From Microbacterium foliorum (lineage in GTDB: Bacteria > Actinomycetota > Actinomycetes > Actinomycetales > Microbacteriaceae), in contig NZ_CP041040.1 of assembly GCF_006385575.1 (NCBI RefSeq), positions 1,922,001 to 1,986,000 on the forward strand: 64,000 nt of DNA, written 5' to 3'. The notes beneath the pieces are model-generated. The model was given only the letters and a program-made list of their open reading frames with translations, made no database searches and was not told the origin of the DNA. Of this stretch, positions 17,528-27,571 are shown piece after piece (the stretch's first letter is position 1; every line of letters begins with the position of its first letter). Position numbers and translations under genes: made by a program.

Positions 17528-19975
17528 ATGCCCATGCCGAAGACCCCGCCTGCCGAGCTCGCCCCCGAGCGAATCCAGGACATCGATCTCGAAACAGAGA
17601 TGCAGAGCTCGTTCCTCGAATACGCCTACTCGGTGATCTACTCGCGGGCTCTGCCCGACGCTCGCGACGGCCTGAAGCCCGTGCAGCGTCGCATTCTCTA
17701 TCAGATGGCCGAGATGGGGCTCCGCCCCGACCGCGGTCACGTCAAGAGCGCCCGAGTCGTGGGCGAGGTCATGGGAAAGCTGCACCCGCACGGCGACTCG
17801 GCGATCTACGACGCCCTCGTGCGCCTCGCGCAGGAATGGGCTCTGCGTGTGCCGCTGATCGACGGCCACGGCAACTTCGGCTCGCTCGACGACGGACCCG
17901 CAGCCGCTCGCTACACCGAGGCACGACTGGCCTCCCCCGCGATGGCTCTCACCGAGAACCTCGACGAGGACGTCGTCGACTTCATCCCGAACTACGACGG
18001 TCAGTTCCAGCAGCCCTCCGTGCTCCCCGCCGCGTTCCCGAACCTCCTGGTCAACGGCGCGAGCGGCATCGCGGTCGGCATGGCGACCAACATGGCCCCG
18101 CACAACCTGATCGAGGTCGTCGCCGCAGCCACCCATCTGCTCGAGAACCCCGACGCCACCACCGAAGAGCTCATGGAGTTCGTGCCCGGCCCCGACTTCC
18201 CGTCGGGCGGCATCCTGATGGGTCTGGACGGCGTCAGAGACGCGTACGCCACCGGACGCGGCGCCCTGAAGGTGCGCGGCAAGGTATCGGTCGAGCCGCT
18301 CGGACCGCGGCGCACCGGCATCATCGTGTCCGAGCTGCCCTACATGGTCGGCCCCGAGCGACTGATCGAGAAGATCCGTGACGCTGTGCAGTCCAAGAAG
18401 CTGCAGGGCATCAGCGACGTGACTGATCTCACCGACCGCAACCACGGGCTGCGCGTCGCGATCGGCATCAAGACCGGCTTCGACCCCAACGCCGTGCTCG
18501 AGCAGCTCTACCGGCTCACCCCACTCGAGGACTCGTTCAGCATCAACAACGTCGCCCTGGTCGACGGGCAGCCGCGCACGCTCGGACTCAAGGAGATGCT
18601 GCGCGTCTACGTCGCGCACCGCCTCGAGGTCATCACCCGTCGCAGTCGATATCGCCTCGCCCGCCGGGAAGAGCGTCTGCACCTGGTGGAGGGTCTGCTC
18701 ATCGCGATCCTCGACATCGACGAGGTCATCCAGGTCATCCGCTCGTCCGACGACTCCGAGCAGGCACGCGCGCGCCTGCGCTCGGTGTTCGATCTCAGCG
18801 AGCTTCAGGCCGAGTACATCCTCGAGCTGCGCCTGCGACGCCTGACGAAGTTCTCGCGCATCGAGCTCGAGACCGAGCGCGACGCCCTGCTCGCCGAGAT
18901 CGCCAAGCTGCGCGAGCTGCTCGGGAGTGACGTGCTGCTTCGAGCGGTGGTCGCCCAAGAGCTGGATGCCGCGGCCGACGCATACGGCACCCCTCGCCGC
19001 ACACTGCTGATGAACGCCGCGCCCCCGAAGCCGCGCGCCACGAAGGGCGCGGTCGACCTGCAGATCGCCGATGCTCCGACCGTGCTCGTGCTGTCGACAA
19101 CGGGCCGTGCCGTGCGGGTCGACCTCGCCGAGGGCCAGGAGCTGACGCTTCCGGCGCGACGAAGCAAGCACGACGCGATCCTGACGACGGTCGAGACGAC
19201 GGTTCGCGCCGAGATCGGTGCGCTGACCACTGAGGGCCGGGTGCTGCGTTTCTCCCCCGTGGATCTGCCGTCCGTGCCGTCATCCTCCGTACAGCTCGCC
19301 GCGGGCGCCCCACTGCGCGACTATGTCGGCATCACCACCCGCGGAGAGCGGATCCTCGGTTTCGTGCGCTTCGACAGCGAGGTCCCGATCGCCCTGGGCA
19401 CGGCGCAGGGAACGGTCAAGCGCATCGTCCCGTCGACGCTGCCCGTGCGTCCCGATCTGGAGGTCATCGGCATGAAGCCCGGCGACACCGTCGTCGGGGC
19501 AGTCGAAGCTCAGGACGACGCGGATCTCGTGTTCGTGACCACTGATGCGCAGCTGCTGCGGTTCTCCGCATCCGCCGTGCGACCCCAGGGCGCTCCCGCC
19601 GGTGGAATGGCCGGCATCAAGCTGGGCTCCGGATCATCCGTGCTGTTCTTCGGCGCGGTGACGCCCGATGCGGATGCGGTCGTCGCCACCGTCTCGGGGT
19701 CCGACAGCATCCTGCCCGGCACCGAGCCGGGTCGCGCCAAGGTCACGCCCTTCTCGGAGTACCCGTCGAAGGGTCGAGCAACCGGCGGAGTGCGCGCGCA
19801 CTCGTTCCTGAAGGGCGAGGACCGTCTGACGGTCGCCTGGGTCGGGCCGAGCCCCGCGCAGGCAGTCGACCCGACGGGTGCGGTGCGCAAGCTCCCCGAA
19901 CCCGGCGCACGACGCGACGCATCCGGACAGCCGATCGACGGAGTGATCGGGAGCATCGGCCGCACCCTGGTCTGA
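17528..19975 (+). CDS. parC: DNA topoisomerase IV subunit A (ParC-type)
   Basis: The type IIA topoisomerase A subunit decatenates chromosomes after replication. The 815-aa protein shows [20 protein letters not shown], the fluoroquinolone-determining region [24 protein letters not shown] (about residues 80-103), the catalytic Tyr in AARYTEARL (about 133), and a C-terminal beta-pinwheel from about residue 500. The gyrA-box-like motif is degenerate ([10 protein letters not shown]), which favours ParC over GyrA. parE is 5.3 kb away on the other strand. Either ATG (17528 or 17534) could be the start; AGGATG lies just before the second. The residue after HPHGD is Ser, the usual quinolone-sensitive state. 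Confidence 0.93.
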   Translation: MPMPKTPPAELAPERIQDIDLETEMQSSFLEYAYSVIYSRALPDARDGLKPVQRRILYQMAEMGLRPDRGHVKSARVVGEVMGKLHPHGDSAIYDALVRLAQEWALRVPLIDGHGNFGSLDDGPAAARYTEARLASPAMALTENLDEDVVDFIPNYDGQFQQPSVLPAAFPNLLVNGASGIAVGMATNMAPHNLIEVVAAATHLLENPDATTEELMEFVPGPDFPSGGILMGLDGVRDAYATGRGALKVRGKVSVEPLGPRRTGIIVSELPYMVGPERLIEKIRDAVQSKKLQGISDVTDLTDRNHGLRVAIGIKTGFDPNAVLEQLYRLTPLEDSFSINNVALVDGQPRTLGLKEMLRVYVAHRLEVITRRSRYRLARREERLHLVEGLLIAILDIDEVIQVIRSSDDSEQARARLRSVFDLSELQAEYILELRLRRLTKFSRIELETERDALLAEIAKLRELLGSDVLLRAVVAQELDAAADAYGTPRRTLLMNAAPPKPRATKGAVDLQIADAPTVLVLSTTGRAVRVDLAEGQELTLPARRSKHDAILTTVETTVRAEIGALTTEGRVLRFSPVDLPSVPSSSVQLAAGAPLRDYVGITTRGERILGFVRFDSEVPIALGTAQGTVKRIVPSTLPVRPDLEVIGMKPGDTVVGAVEAQDDADLVFVTTDAQLLRFSASAVRPQGAPAGGMAGIKLGSGSSVLFFGAVTPDADAVVATVSGSDSILPGTEPGRAKVTPFSEYPSKGRATGGVRAHSFLKGEDRLTVAWVGPSPAQAVDPTGAVRKLPEPGARRDASGQPIDGVIGSIGRTLV

Positions 19976-20031
19976 GAGCTCGAGAGGGTTCAGCCTCCCT
20001 CTGCGGCGCCTGACCCGGGGGCGGTGCCGGC

Positions 20032-20967
20032 TCAAAGCCGGAGCGCGAGAACGTTGGCCGTGAGGCCCGCTGCAGTGCCACACAGGATCACGGTGTCTCC
20101 GGCCCCGACTCGGCCGCTCTCGAGCGCGCGGGCGAGCATGAACGGCACGGACGACGAGACCATGTTGCCGAACTCCCGCACCTCGTCGACCCGGCGTTCG
20201 ACCGGGATTCCGAGGCGGTCGAGCATCGGCCCGAGCGCCGCCGAGGCCTGGTGGGGCACCCAGAGCGCGACCTCGTCGTACGAGACGCCTGACGACCGAT
20301 GGAACGTGTCGAAGAACTCGGGAAGCACGCGCATCATCCCCAGCAGCGCCCGTCTCCCGTTCATGTCGAAGAGGTAGTCGGCGGGGTCTCCGGCGGCATA
20401 GGCCTGCGCGGGCGATCCCGACAGTCCTCCCCTGATCTCGGTGTCGTGCGCATACGCGGGCCACGTGCGCTGAGCGCTGGCGATCACTCCCCGGTCGGCG
20501 TCGGCGGAGCGGCGCAGCACGACCGCCGCGCCGGCATCGCTGAAGAGTTCGAAGCTCTCCCGCTGCTCCGGGTTGAGGAACCGGGTTCCGACGTCGCCCG
20601 CGAACACGAGGATCGTCTCGTGGTCACCGGCATCGAGGTACCGCGAGGCGATGTCGAGAGCCGTGATGAAGCTCGTGCAGGTCGAGTTCACGTCGAAGGC
20701 CGCCGCGTGCCCGGTGAGCGTGAGCCTCTCCAGCACGAGTGCGGCCGTGCACGGGATCGGCTGGATCCCCGCGGCCGATGCCCCGAGCACGAGGTCGACG
20801 TCGTTCGCCGTGATGTCCGCGTGCGCGAGTGCCCGCTCGCACGCCTCCGCCAGCATGTCGAGATGAGACACGTCGTCATCGATGCGATATCGCGTCTCCT
20901 CCCCGAATCGGACCACGCGCGAAGGCAGAGACGTCCCCCAGCCCACGATCTCGCAGTTCCTCACCAT
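20032..20967 (-). CDS. beta-ketoacyl-ACP synthase III family protein
   Basis: The 311-aa thiolase-fold enzyme has the full Cys-His-Asn triad: NSTCTSFITALD (Cys near residue 110), WVPHQASAALG (His near 240) and EFGNMVSSSVPF (Asn near 270), plus GAGDTVILCGTAAGLTA at the end. Such enzymes make a Claisen condensation between acyl thioesters. Here it is the last gene of a four-gene operon with no acyl carrier protein, so it is unlikely to be the housekeeping FabH; an OleA-like or specialised condensing role is possible. The ATG at 20967 overlaps the upstream gene; a GTG at 20964 would give a GTGA overlap. The exact substrate is unknown. Confidence 0.85.
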   Translation of the reverse strand: MVRNCEIVGWGTSLPSRVVRFGEETRYRIDDDVSHLDMLAEACERALAHADITANDVDLVLGASAAGIQPIPCTAALVLERLTLTGHAAAFDVNSTCTSFITALDIASRYLDAGDHETILVFAGDVGTRFLNPEQRESFELFSDAGAAVVLRRSADADRGVIASAQRTWPAYAHDTEIRGGLSGSPAQAYAAGDPADYLFDMNGRRALLGMMRVLPEFFDTFHRSSGVSYDEVALWVPHQASAALGPMLDRLGIPVERRVDEVREFGNMVSSSVPFMLARALESGRVGAGDTVILCGTAAGLTANVLALRL

Positions 20968-22253
20968 CTCCGGTCCCCCCATTCCTGCACCACGCGCCGT
21001 AGCTTCACAGACCCGTCGCGCACATAGTCGATGAAAGTGATCTCCGGTCGCTCGCAGCCCAGCCGGTCGGCCAGCGCATGCACCTCGTCTTCGACGAGAC
21101 GCCGAGATCGATCGTCGAGGGTGTCGAGCGCGATCTGCAGCCGCGACTCGCCGATCTGGGTGATGCGATACTCGTCGAAGCCGTCGGCGAAAAGCAGCGC
21201 GCGCGTGATCACATCGGCGAAGACGGGGAGATCGCGGCCGTCGAGCGACCGGAAGAGCAGCGTGTCGCCCTCTCGTCCCTCGATGCGCTCGATAGCCGTG
21301 AGCGCGCTGCCGCAGGGGCATGGACTCGTCCGCTCGCGCAGCACATCGCCGAGCCGATACCGCACGATCGGCTGCGCACGGCGGCGCAGGTCCGTCACGA
21401 TCGGCGTGAACCGCTCGGCATCCAGCGCCTCGCGCTCGACCAGGATGTTGTCCTCGTTCAGATGGATCACGCCGTGCTCGCAGGTGTGCGCGAGGAAGCC
21501 CTCGGTGCACTGGTAGAGCTGGTGCAAAACGGGTTGACCGAGCGAGGCCGTGATGCGCTGCTCGTCGGAGATCTCGAGCACCTCGGCCACCGAGTACACG
21601 CGCTGCGGCACGACGTCGAACCCGCCAGCATCGGCCGCACTCGCGATCAGCCTCAGCACCGACGGCGGAGCGACGAGGATCGTCGGTCGGTACTCCCGCA
21701 GCCGGGCGATGTTGTCGTCCATATCGGCGTACACGTCGAAGTAGCGGAAGGAGACCGTTCGCGAGCCGACCGACTCATACAGCGTGTTGTCGGCGCGGAG
21801 GAACAGCGCTATCCGGTGTCCGAAGAGCATGCCCCGAGGCAGAGTGCGGGCGAGCACGGTTCCCACCCAGGCATCGCGCTCGGCGCTGCTCACCACGAAG
21901 AGTCCGCGGTGGCCGCTGGTGCCGCTCGACAGCCCGACCGAGTTCGAGCCCAGGTCAGCGTCGAAGTCTCGGGAGCGCTCGTTCGCGATCGCCAGTGCGA
22001 GCGCCTCGTCCTTCCCGACGCCGACCGTGTTGATCTGGTCGAAGCGACTCATCATGACGCTTTTATCCATGAGCGGCAGATCCGAGAACGAGCGCGTCGC
22101 CAGGAGGTCGCGGAAGTAGGGCGACCGCCATCGCAGGAACCTCAGGTGAGAGCGCAGCAGACGCCGCTGACGCCGCTCGATCGCAGCCCGAGTGCGCAAC
22201 GGACGGAACCACCGCACCGCGACGAACTCGCGCAGGATCCGCAGCTTCGACAT
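20961..22253 (-). CDS. adenylate-forming enzyme, CapK/PaaK-like (F390-synthetase-related)
   Basis: This 430-aa protein resembles phenylacetate-CoA ligase and coenzyme F390 synthetase relatives. Visible features are the phosphate loop SVGLSSGTSGHRG (about residues 103-115), a central VAPPSVLRLI segment, YQCTEGFLAHTC (adenine region, about 245), VRYRLGDVL (about 300), the CPCG pair (about 313), and a Lys in GSVKLRRVVQ near the C-terminus at the position of the catalytic Lys of ANL enzymes. It should activate a carboxylate, or another acidic group, as an adenylate. The 1-nt TGATG overlap with the MBL gene and overlap with the KAS III gene place it third in the operon. The product is unknown. Confidence 0.75.
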   Translation of the reverse strand: MSKLRILREFVAVRWFRPLRTRAAIERRQRRLLRSHLRFLRWRSPYFRDLLATRSFSDLPLMDKSVMMSRFDQINTVGVGKDEALALAIANERSRDFDADLGSNSVGLSSGTSGHRGLFVVSSAERDAWVGTVLARTLPRGMLFGHRIALFLRADNTLYESVGSRTVSFRYFDVYADMDDNIARLREYRPTILVAPPSVLRLIASAADAGGFDVVPQRVYSVAEVLEISDEQRITASLGQPVLHQLYQCTEGFLAHTCEHGVIHLNEDNILVEREALDAERFTPIVTDLRRRAQPIVRYRLGDVLRERTSPCPCGSALTAIERIEGREGDTLLFRSLDGRDLPVFADVITRALLFADGFDEYRITQIGESRLQIALDTLDDRSRRLVEDEVHALADRLGCERPEITFIDYVRDGSVKLRRVVQEWGDRRW

Positions 22254-23050
22254 CAGCTCAACAGCTCCTTCGCCTCGAGCGGGTCATGACTGCAGACCAC
22301 GCGGATGCCGGACGCGGCGATCTCGCTGAGACTCCGTGCCGTGGCGGCGTAGAGATCCGCATCGTGCTGGACGGCGCGGGGCAGGGCTCTCAGATTCCCG
22401 GAGGCGTGGACCAGATCGCTCCCCCACGCCGCATCGCCCGCGAGCAGCACGCGGCCATCGATCAGCGCGCCGAGGTGCCCGTCGGCATGGCCGGGCAGAT
22501 CGACGACGAGGTACGAGCCGTCGCCGAGAAGATCGTGAGCGCGCAGTGCGGTGCCGCCGACCTCGACGGTGGAGAACGCCTCGTCGTCGAGCACGAGCCG
22601 CTCTGCATACGGGAACCAGGTCGGGAACAGGCCGGTGAGCACCCCTGCGCGCAGACGTGGGGCCGACAGCGTCCGCTCGTGTCCCGCGCTCAGCACGAAG
22701 GTGGCATGCGGGAAGCGACGGACTCCCCCGACGTGGTCCGGATGCAGGTGAGACAGCACGACATGCGAGACGGATGCCGGGTCGACGCCGTCTGCGCGAA
22801 GGCGGGCGGCCACGTCGTCGGTGTCGCGGACATCCGGCGGAAGCAGACGGCGGTAGACGGCACCGCGCCAGCCGGTGTGCCACTCGCCCGTCGCGTAGCC
22901 GGTGTCGAACAGCACGCGCCGGCCGCCCGCGGCGTCGTACAGGAACACGCCGGAGGGGAACTCGCGGACACCATGCGGTGCTCCGCGGAACATCGCGCCG
23001 ACGTCATGCGAGGTGCTGCCGCAGACGTAGTGGCGGAGGCGACCGGTCAC
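22253..23050 (-). CDS. MBL-fold metallo-hydrolase
   Basis: The 265-aa metallo-beta-lactamase-fold protein has the dinuclear metal motif LSHLHPDHVGG (about residues 99-109), then DLPGHADGHLG (about 185), LAGDAAWG (about 205) and CSHDPLEAKE at the C-terminus. It resembles the lactonase/AHL-hydrolase branch of the superfamily. Given its place between an epimerase-like reductase and an adenylating enzyme, hydrolysis of a lactone or thioester intermediate is plausible but unproven. The GTG start at 23050 overlaps the epimerase stop as GTGA, and its own stop overlaps the next ATG by one base. Confidence 0.85.
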   Translation of the reverse strand: MTGRLRHYVCGSTSHDVGAMFRGAPHGVREFPSGVFLYDAAGGRRVLFDTGYATGEWHTGWRGAVYRRLLPPDVRDTDDVAARLRADGVDPASVSHVVLSHLHPDHVGGVRRFPHATFVLSAGHERTLSAPRLRAGVLTGLFPTWFPYAERLVLDDEAFSTVEVGGTALRAHDLLGDGSYLVVDLPGHADGHLGALIDGRVLLAGDAAWGSDLVHASGNLRALPRAVQHDADLYAATARSLSEIAASGIRVVCSHDPLEAKELLS

Positions 23051-24036
23051 GCGTTCTCCCTCAGGTGCGCCGCCACTCCGGCCAGTGCGTCATCGAGCGA
23101 CACCTCGGGTCGGTATCCCAGCTCCGTCTTCGCGCGCGTGATGTCGAGTGTCTGCGAGTACGCGATCGTGCTGAGCGTGTACCGGGTGAGCGGTGGCTCC
23201 GGCCGCCACGGCAGCAGTGAGGAGACCGTCTCCAGCGAGGATGCCAGGGCCCAGGCCGCCCGCCGATTCATCGGGCGGAATCGCGGGATCTCCCCCATCC
23301 GCTCGAGCAGGATCGTGAGCAGCTCGCGGAATCGCCGCGGGTCGTCGTTGGTGATGTTGTACACCCCGCCCGCGGCGTCGCCCCGGGTCAACGCGAGCCT
23401 CAGCGACGAGGCCACGTTCTCGACCGCCGTGACGTCGATGAGGTTCTCCCCGCCGTCGAACACCGGCACGCCGATGCGCGCGTGAACGTCGAGGAGACGG
23501 GGCACGAGGCTCGGATCGCCCACACCGATCAGGCCGCGAGGACGCACGATCACGAGCTCCGAGATCGTCCCGCTGTCCAGCGCTTCGAACAGCAGATCCT
23601 CTGCGGCGATCTTCGAGCGGATGTACCCGTTCAGCCGATTGGAGCGGTCGACCTCGGATTCTCGGATGTCGATGCGGTCCCGAGGAGCGGCGTACACGCT
23701 GGGCGACGACACATGCACGAAACGGCGCACTCGGTTGCGACGGGCGAACTCGACGACATGACCGGTGCCGTCGACGTTCGCCTCGCGGAAGTGCCTCCAG
23801 TGCCCCCAGGGCGTCGACAGCGCAGCGCAGTGGATCACGGCGTCCACCGGGAGGTCCCGCGTGCGGAGCGAAGCCAGATCACCGAGCACGCGGTGTCCGT
23901 CATCAGCGACCCGCACGAGTGCCTGCTCGTTGCGACCGGCGGCGAACACCTCGTATCCGTGTCTCTGCAGCTCGGGCACGACGTAGCCGCCGAGGAACCC
24001 GCTCGCCCCCGTCACCAGCACACGGGCTCCGGACAT
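23047..24036 (-). CDS. NAD(P)-dependent epimerase/3-beta-HSD-like reductase (OleD-like)
   Basis: The 329-aa extended short-chain dehydrogenase has the Rossmann loop VTGASGFLGG (residues 7-16), a VIHCAALSTPWG segment, catalytic Ser in VHVSSPSVY, and YIRSK carrying the catalytic Tyr and Lys. The C-terminal half (YNITNDDP, LDITRAKTELGYRPEVSLDDAL) matches the 3-beta-hydroxysteroid dehydrogenase/OleD branch. It would reduce a ketone or oxidise a hydroxyl group with NAD(P). The ATG at 24036 is preferred because TATCGT (24044-24049) lies 7 nt upstream, a leaderless start; ATG and GTG codons at 24042 and 24045 are alternatives. It is the first gene of the four-gene operon. Confidence 0.85.
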   Translation of the reverse strand: MSGARVLVTGASGFLGGYVVPELQRHGYEVFAAGRNEQALVRVADDGHRVLGDLASLRTRDLPVDAVIHCAALSTPWGHWRHFREANVDGTGHVVEFARRNRVRRFVHVSSPSVYAAPRDRIDIRESEVDRSNRLNGYIRSKIAAEDLLFEALDSGTISELVIVRPRGLIGVGDPSLVPRLLDVHARIGVPVFDGGENLIDVTAVENVASSLRLALTRGDAAGGVYNITNDDPRRFRELLTILLERMGEIPRFRPMNRRAAWALASSLETVSSLLPWRPEPPLTRYTLSTIAYSQTLDITRAKTELGYRPEVSLDDALAGVAAHLRENA

Positions 24037-24043
24037 GCTCATC

Positions 24044-24062
24044 ACGATAGTCGTCCTATTGT
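24044..24062. promoter_or_regulatory. divergent leaderless promoter pair for the epimerase and GT4 genes
   Basis: TATCGT on the minus strand (24044-24049) is 7 nt before the epimerase ATG, and TATTGT on the plus strand (24057-24062) is 6 nt before the GT4 GTG. The -10 elements are 7 bp apart, so the two polymerases would compete, which couples expression of the two units. Confidence 0.6.
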
Positions 24063-24068
24063 GGTCGA

Positions 24069-25286
24069 GTGCGCATCGCCATGGTCACCGACTACTACCT
24101 GCCCACGCTCGGCGGCGTGCAGACCGTCATCAAGGCGCACCGAGAGGCACTCGAGCATGCCGGACACGGGGTCTTCGTGTTCGCGCCCCTGGCCGAGTCC
24201 GGTGATGACCCGCACGTCGTGCGCCTTCCGACCGCTCGTGGCTTCGCGCCGGACGGGTACCCTTTCGCCTGGCCCCCCGCAGCGGTCGCGACGGCGCTCA
24301 CCGACGGCCTGCGCTCGCGCGGCGTCGAGCTCGTCCACGTGCACACCGAGATGTTCGCGGCGCTGGGCGGTTTCCAGGCGGCGAAGACTCTGGGCCTGCC
24401 GGTAGTGCAGACCATGCACGGGCGCATCGATGTCTACACCCGCTCCGTGCTGCCGCTGCCCTCGACCACCACGGCGCTGCTTGCCGGCATGCACCGCCGC
24501 CGCATGAGCCACGACGGCGTGACTGTCGACAGCAGCGCGCCGTATGCGACGACGCGAGCGGCCCGGCGCATGTGGCGACTCATGGTCAGCCAGGCGAACC
24601 ACGCCGATCAGGTCATCGTGCCCTCAGCCCACTTCGCGGCGAAGCTCTCGGCTCAGGGTGTGCGAACGCCGCTCACCGTGCTCTCGAATGGCCTGGAGGC
24701 GACGGTGCTCGACGAGGTCGGCACTCCCCCGCCGCGCACCCTCGACCCCGGAGAGCCGCTTCGTGTCGTGTGGTGCGGCAGGCTCTCTCCCGAGAAGCGT
24801 CCTGAGGTCTTCGTCGACGCGGTGAGGCAGATCTCCGGCATCCGAGCCGAGATGTTCGGCGACGGTGTGGCCAGACGTCGCGTCGCCGCGGCATCAGCCG
24901 GCATGCCGCCCGGCCGACTCACGGTGCACGGCGGCGTCGCCCAGTCACGCGTGCTCGAGGCGATGCGCGATGCTCACGTCCTGGTGTCGAGTTCTCTCGA
25001 CTTCGACAACCAGCCGATGGTGATCCTCGAGGGGATCGCCGCCGGTCTGCCGGTGATCGTCACGGATCCCGACCTCGTCGAGATGCTGCCCGAGGGCGGT
25101 GGTGTCATCACCCGCACACCGGATGCCGAGGGCCTTGCGGCCGCGATCCGAGAGTTGCGCGACGATCCGGCACGGATCACACGGATGAGCGCAGCCGCGA
25201 TCGCTCATCGCGAGAGAGTCGCTCAGGACACTCACCGCGACGCCCTGCTGGACGTGTACCGAGCTGCTCTCGCTCTGCAGCGCTGA
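24069..25286 (+). CDS. GT4-family glycosyltransferase
   Basis: The 405-aa retaining glycosyltransferase has a GT-B fold. The N-terminal domain starts VTDYYLPTLGGVQTVI, typical of GT4 mannosyl- and glucosyltransferases. The C-terminal domain has VVWCGRLSPEKRPEVFVDAV and the donor-site segment SLDFDNQPMVILEGIAAGLPVIVTD, the equivalent of the EX7E motif. There is no membrane segment. The acceptor is unknown; actinobacterial relatives act on phosphatidylinositol mannosides, mycothiol or glycolipids. The GTG start has TATTGT 6 nt upstream and no ribosome site. It is divergent from the KAS III/adenylating operon with only 32 bp between starts, so it may decorate that operon's product. Confidence 0.9.
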   Translation: MRIAMVTDYYLPTLGGVQTVIKAHREALEHAGHGVFVFAPLAESGDDPHVVRLPTARGFAPDGYPFAWPPAAVATALTDGLRSRGVELVHVHTEMFAALGGFQAAKTLGLPVVQTMHGRIDVYTRSVLPLPSTTTALLAGMHRRRMSHDGVTVDSSAPYATTRAARRMWRLMVSQANHADQVIVPSAHFAAKLSAQGVRTPLTVLSNGLEATVLDEVGTPPPRTLDPGEPLRVVWCGRLSPEKRPEVFVDAVRQISGIRAEMFGDGVARRRVAAASAGMPPGRLTVHGGVAQSRVLEAMRDAHVLVSSSLDFDNQPMVILEGIAAGLPVIVTDPDLVEMLPEGGGVITRTPDAEGLAAAIRELRDDPARITRMSAAAIAHRERVAQDTHRDALLDVYRAALALQR

Positions 25287-25289
25287 CGA

Positions 25290-27392
25290 TCAGGCGTCGA
25301 TCGATTCGCGCGACAGACGGTCGGACGAATCGATGATGAACTCGCGCCGGGGTGCGACCTCGTTGCCCATCAGCAGCTCGAATACCCGACCGGCGGCCTC
25401 GGCATCCTCCATGCGCACGCGGCGCAGCAGGCGTCCGCCACGCTCCATCGTGGTGTTGGCGAGCTGCTCCGCATCCATCTCACCGAGCCCCTTGTAGCGC
25501 TGGATCGGCTCGTGCCACCGCTTGCCCGATTTGCGGAGCTTTGCGAGCAGCGCGTGCATCTCCTGCTCGCTGTAGGTGTAGATCGTCTCGTTGGGCTTGG
25601 AACCCGGGTTCATCACGATCACACGGTGCAGCGGAGGCACAGCGGCGAACACACGACCGTGCTCGATGAGCGGACGCATGTACCGGTAGAAGAGCGTGAG
25701 CAGCAGCGTGCGGATGTGCGCGCCGTCGACATCGGCGTCGCTCATCAGGATCACCTTGCCGTACCGTGCGGCGTCGATGTCGAAGCTGCGCCCGGAGCCC
25801 GCGCCGATCACCTGGATGATCGAGGCGCACTCGGCGTTGGAGAGCATGTCGCCCACCGACGCCTTCTGCACGTTGAGAATCTTGCCGCGGATCGGCAGCA
25901 GCGCCTGGAACTCGCTGTTGCGCGCGTTCTTGGCGGTGCCGAGAGCAGAGTCACCCTCGACGATGAACAGCTCGCTGCGATCGACCTCGTTGGTGCGGCA
26001 GTCGACGAGCTTGGTCGGCAGTGTCGACGACTCGAGGGCGTTCTTGCGCCGCTGGGTCTCTTTGTGGGCTCGAGCGGATACTCGAGCCTTCATCTCGGCG
26101 ACGACCTTGTCGAGCAGCTGCGTCGCCTGGCTCTTGTCGTCGCGCTTGGTCGAGCTGAACCGGGCAGCGAGATCCTTGCGCAGCACCTGCGCGACGATCT
26201 GACGCACGGCCGGTGTGCCGAGGATCTCCTTCGTCTGGCCCTCGAACTGCGGTTCGGGAACATTCACGGTGAGCACCGCGGTGAGTCCGGCGAGGACGTC
26301 GTCCTTCTCGAGCTTGTCGTTGCTGCCGACCTTCAGCCGGCGGGCGTTCTGATCGACCTGAGCTCTGAGCACCTTGAGCAGCTCCTGCTCGAAGCCCTGG
26401 TTGTGCGTGCCGCCCTTGGGCGTGGCGATGATGTTCACGAACGAACGGGTCGTCGTGTCGTAGCCGGTGCCCCACCGCATCGCGATGTCGACAGCGCAGA
26501 CCCGCTCGACCTCGGTCGCGATCATGTGACCGTCGGCCTGCAGAACCGGGACGGTCTCCTTGAAGGTTCCTTCGCCCTGGATGCGCCAGGTGTCGGTGAC
26601 GGGTGCATCGTTCGCGAGGTACTCGACGAACTCCGAGATTCCTCCGTCGTAGCGGTAGGAGGTCTCGGTGGGCTGCCCCTCGACCTCCGAGACGTTGGCC
26701 GCGCGCTCATCGCGGATCACGAGCTCCAGCCCGGGCACGAGGAAGGCCGTCTGACGCGCACGGGTCACCAGGTCGTTGAGCTGGAACGCGGCGTCCTTGG
26801 TGAAGATCTGGTGGTCCGCCCAGTAGCGGATGCGGGTGCCGCTCGTGCCTCGGGGTGCCTTGCCGACCACCCGCAGCTCGCTCTTGTCCTGGAACGGCGT
26901 GAACGGGGCGTCCGGCCGCTTCTCCCCCTTGTCGGCGAAGAGTCCTGGCTCGCCGCGGTGGAACGACATGGCGTAGGTCTTGCCGCCTCGGTCGACCTCG
27001 ACGTCGAGTCGTTCAGAGAGGGCGTTGACCACAGACGCGCCGACACCGTGCAGACCGCCGGATGCCGCGTACGACCCACCGCCGAACTTGCCGCCGGCAT
27101 GCAGCTTGGTGAAGACGACCTCGACGCCGGTGAGGCCGGTGCGGGGCTCGACGTCGACGGGGATGCCTCGGCCACGGTCGTGCACCTCGACGCTGCCGTC
27201 CTCGTGCAGGATGATGTCGATCTTCGAACCGTTGCCCGCGACGGCCTCGTCGACGGCGTTGTCGATGATCTCCCAGAGGCAGTGCATCAGGCCCGGCGAT
27301 CCGTTCGAACCGATGTACATACCGGGACGCTTGCGGACGGCCTCGAGCCCTTCGAGCACCTGGAGATGATGGGCGGAATACTCGGCGGTCAC
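25290..27392 (-). CDS. parE: DNA topoisomerase IV subunit B (ParE-type)
   Basis: The 700-aa ATPase subunit pairs with ParC. The GHKL ATPase domain is evident (EIIDNAVDEAVAG with the catalytic Glu, VEVHDRGRGIPVD, GGKFGGGSYAASGGLHGVGASVVNALSE). The TOPRIM domain carries EGDSALGTAKNARN and MSDADVDGAHIRTLLLT metal-binding acidic residues, and the C-terminal QRYKGLGEMDAEQL motif is present. The GTG at 27392 has CGGAG 5 nt upstream, consistent with a ParE of about 700 aa; the longer frame is rejected. It ends 3 bp from the convergent GT4 gene. Confidence 0.94.
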   Translation of the reverse strand: MTAEYSAHHLQVLEGLEAVRKRPGMYIGSNGSPGLMHCLWEIIDNAVDEAVAGNGSKIDIILHEDGSVEVHDRGRGIPVDVEPRTGLTGVEVVFTKLHAGGKFGGGSYAASGGLHGVGASVVNALSERLDVEVDRGGKTYAMSFHRGEPGLFADKGEKRPDAPFTPFQDKSELRVVGKAPRGTSGTRIRYWADHQIFTKDAAFQLNDLVTRARQTAFLVPGLELVIRDERAANVSEVEGQPTETSYRYDGGISEFVEYLANDAPVTDTWRIQGEGTFKETVPVLQADGHMIATEVERVCAVDIAMRWGTGYDTTTRSFVNIIATPKGGTHNQGFEQELLKVLRAQVDQNARRLKVGSNDKLEKDDVLAGLTAVLTVNVPEPQFEGQTKEILGTPAVRQIVAQVLRKDLAARFSSTKRDDKSQATQLLDKVVAEMKARVSARAHKETQRRKNALESSTLPTKLVDCRTNEVDRSELFIVEGDSALGTAKNARNSEFQALLPIRGKILNVQKASVGDMLSNAECASIIQVIGAGSGRSFDIDAARYGKVILMSDADVDGAHIRTLLLTLFYRYMRPLIEHGRVFAAVPPLHRVIVMNPGSKPNETIYTYSEQEMHALLAKLRKSGKRWHEPIQRYKGLGEMDAEQLANTTMERGGRLLRRVRMEDAEAAGRVFELLMGNEVAPRREFIIDSSDRLSRESIDA

Positions 27393-27571
27393 AATCTCCG
27401 AGTCTATTCGCGATGCCCTTGATCGAGCCGCAGACACTCCCCGCGAACGCCCAGGACGGGTGCTGCGCGTACGCGCTGAGCGAAACACGCCGCAAACCGG
27501 GCATGCGTACAGCGTCAGCGTGGTTGTATTGAACACGCCCAACCAGCGAACCCGACACTCAAGGAGGCACC

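Noticed and set aside
16898..19171. A 757-codon open frame antisense to parC and the phosphodiesterase
   Set aside because: It crosses two clearly real genes and has no recognisable domain.
19983..20002. Hairpin after parC as a terminator
   Set aside because: Only 6-bp arms (AGAGGG/CCCTCT) with an 8-nt loop and no T run; too weak to list.
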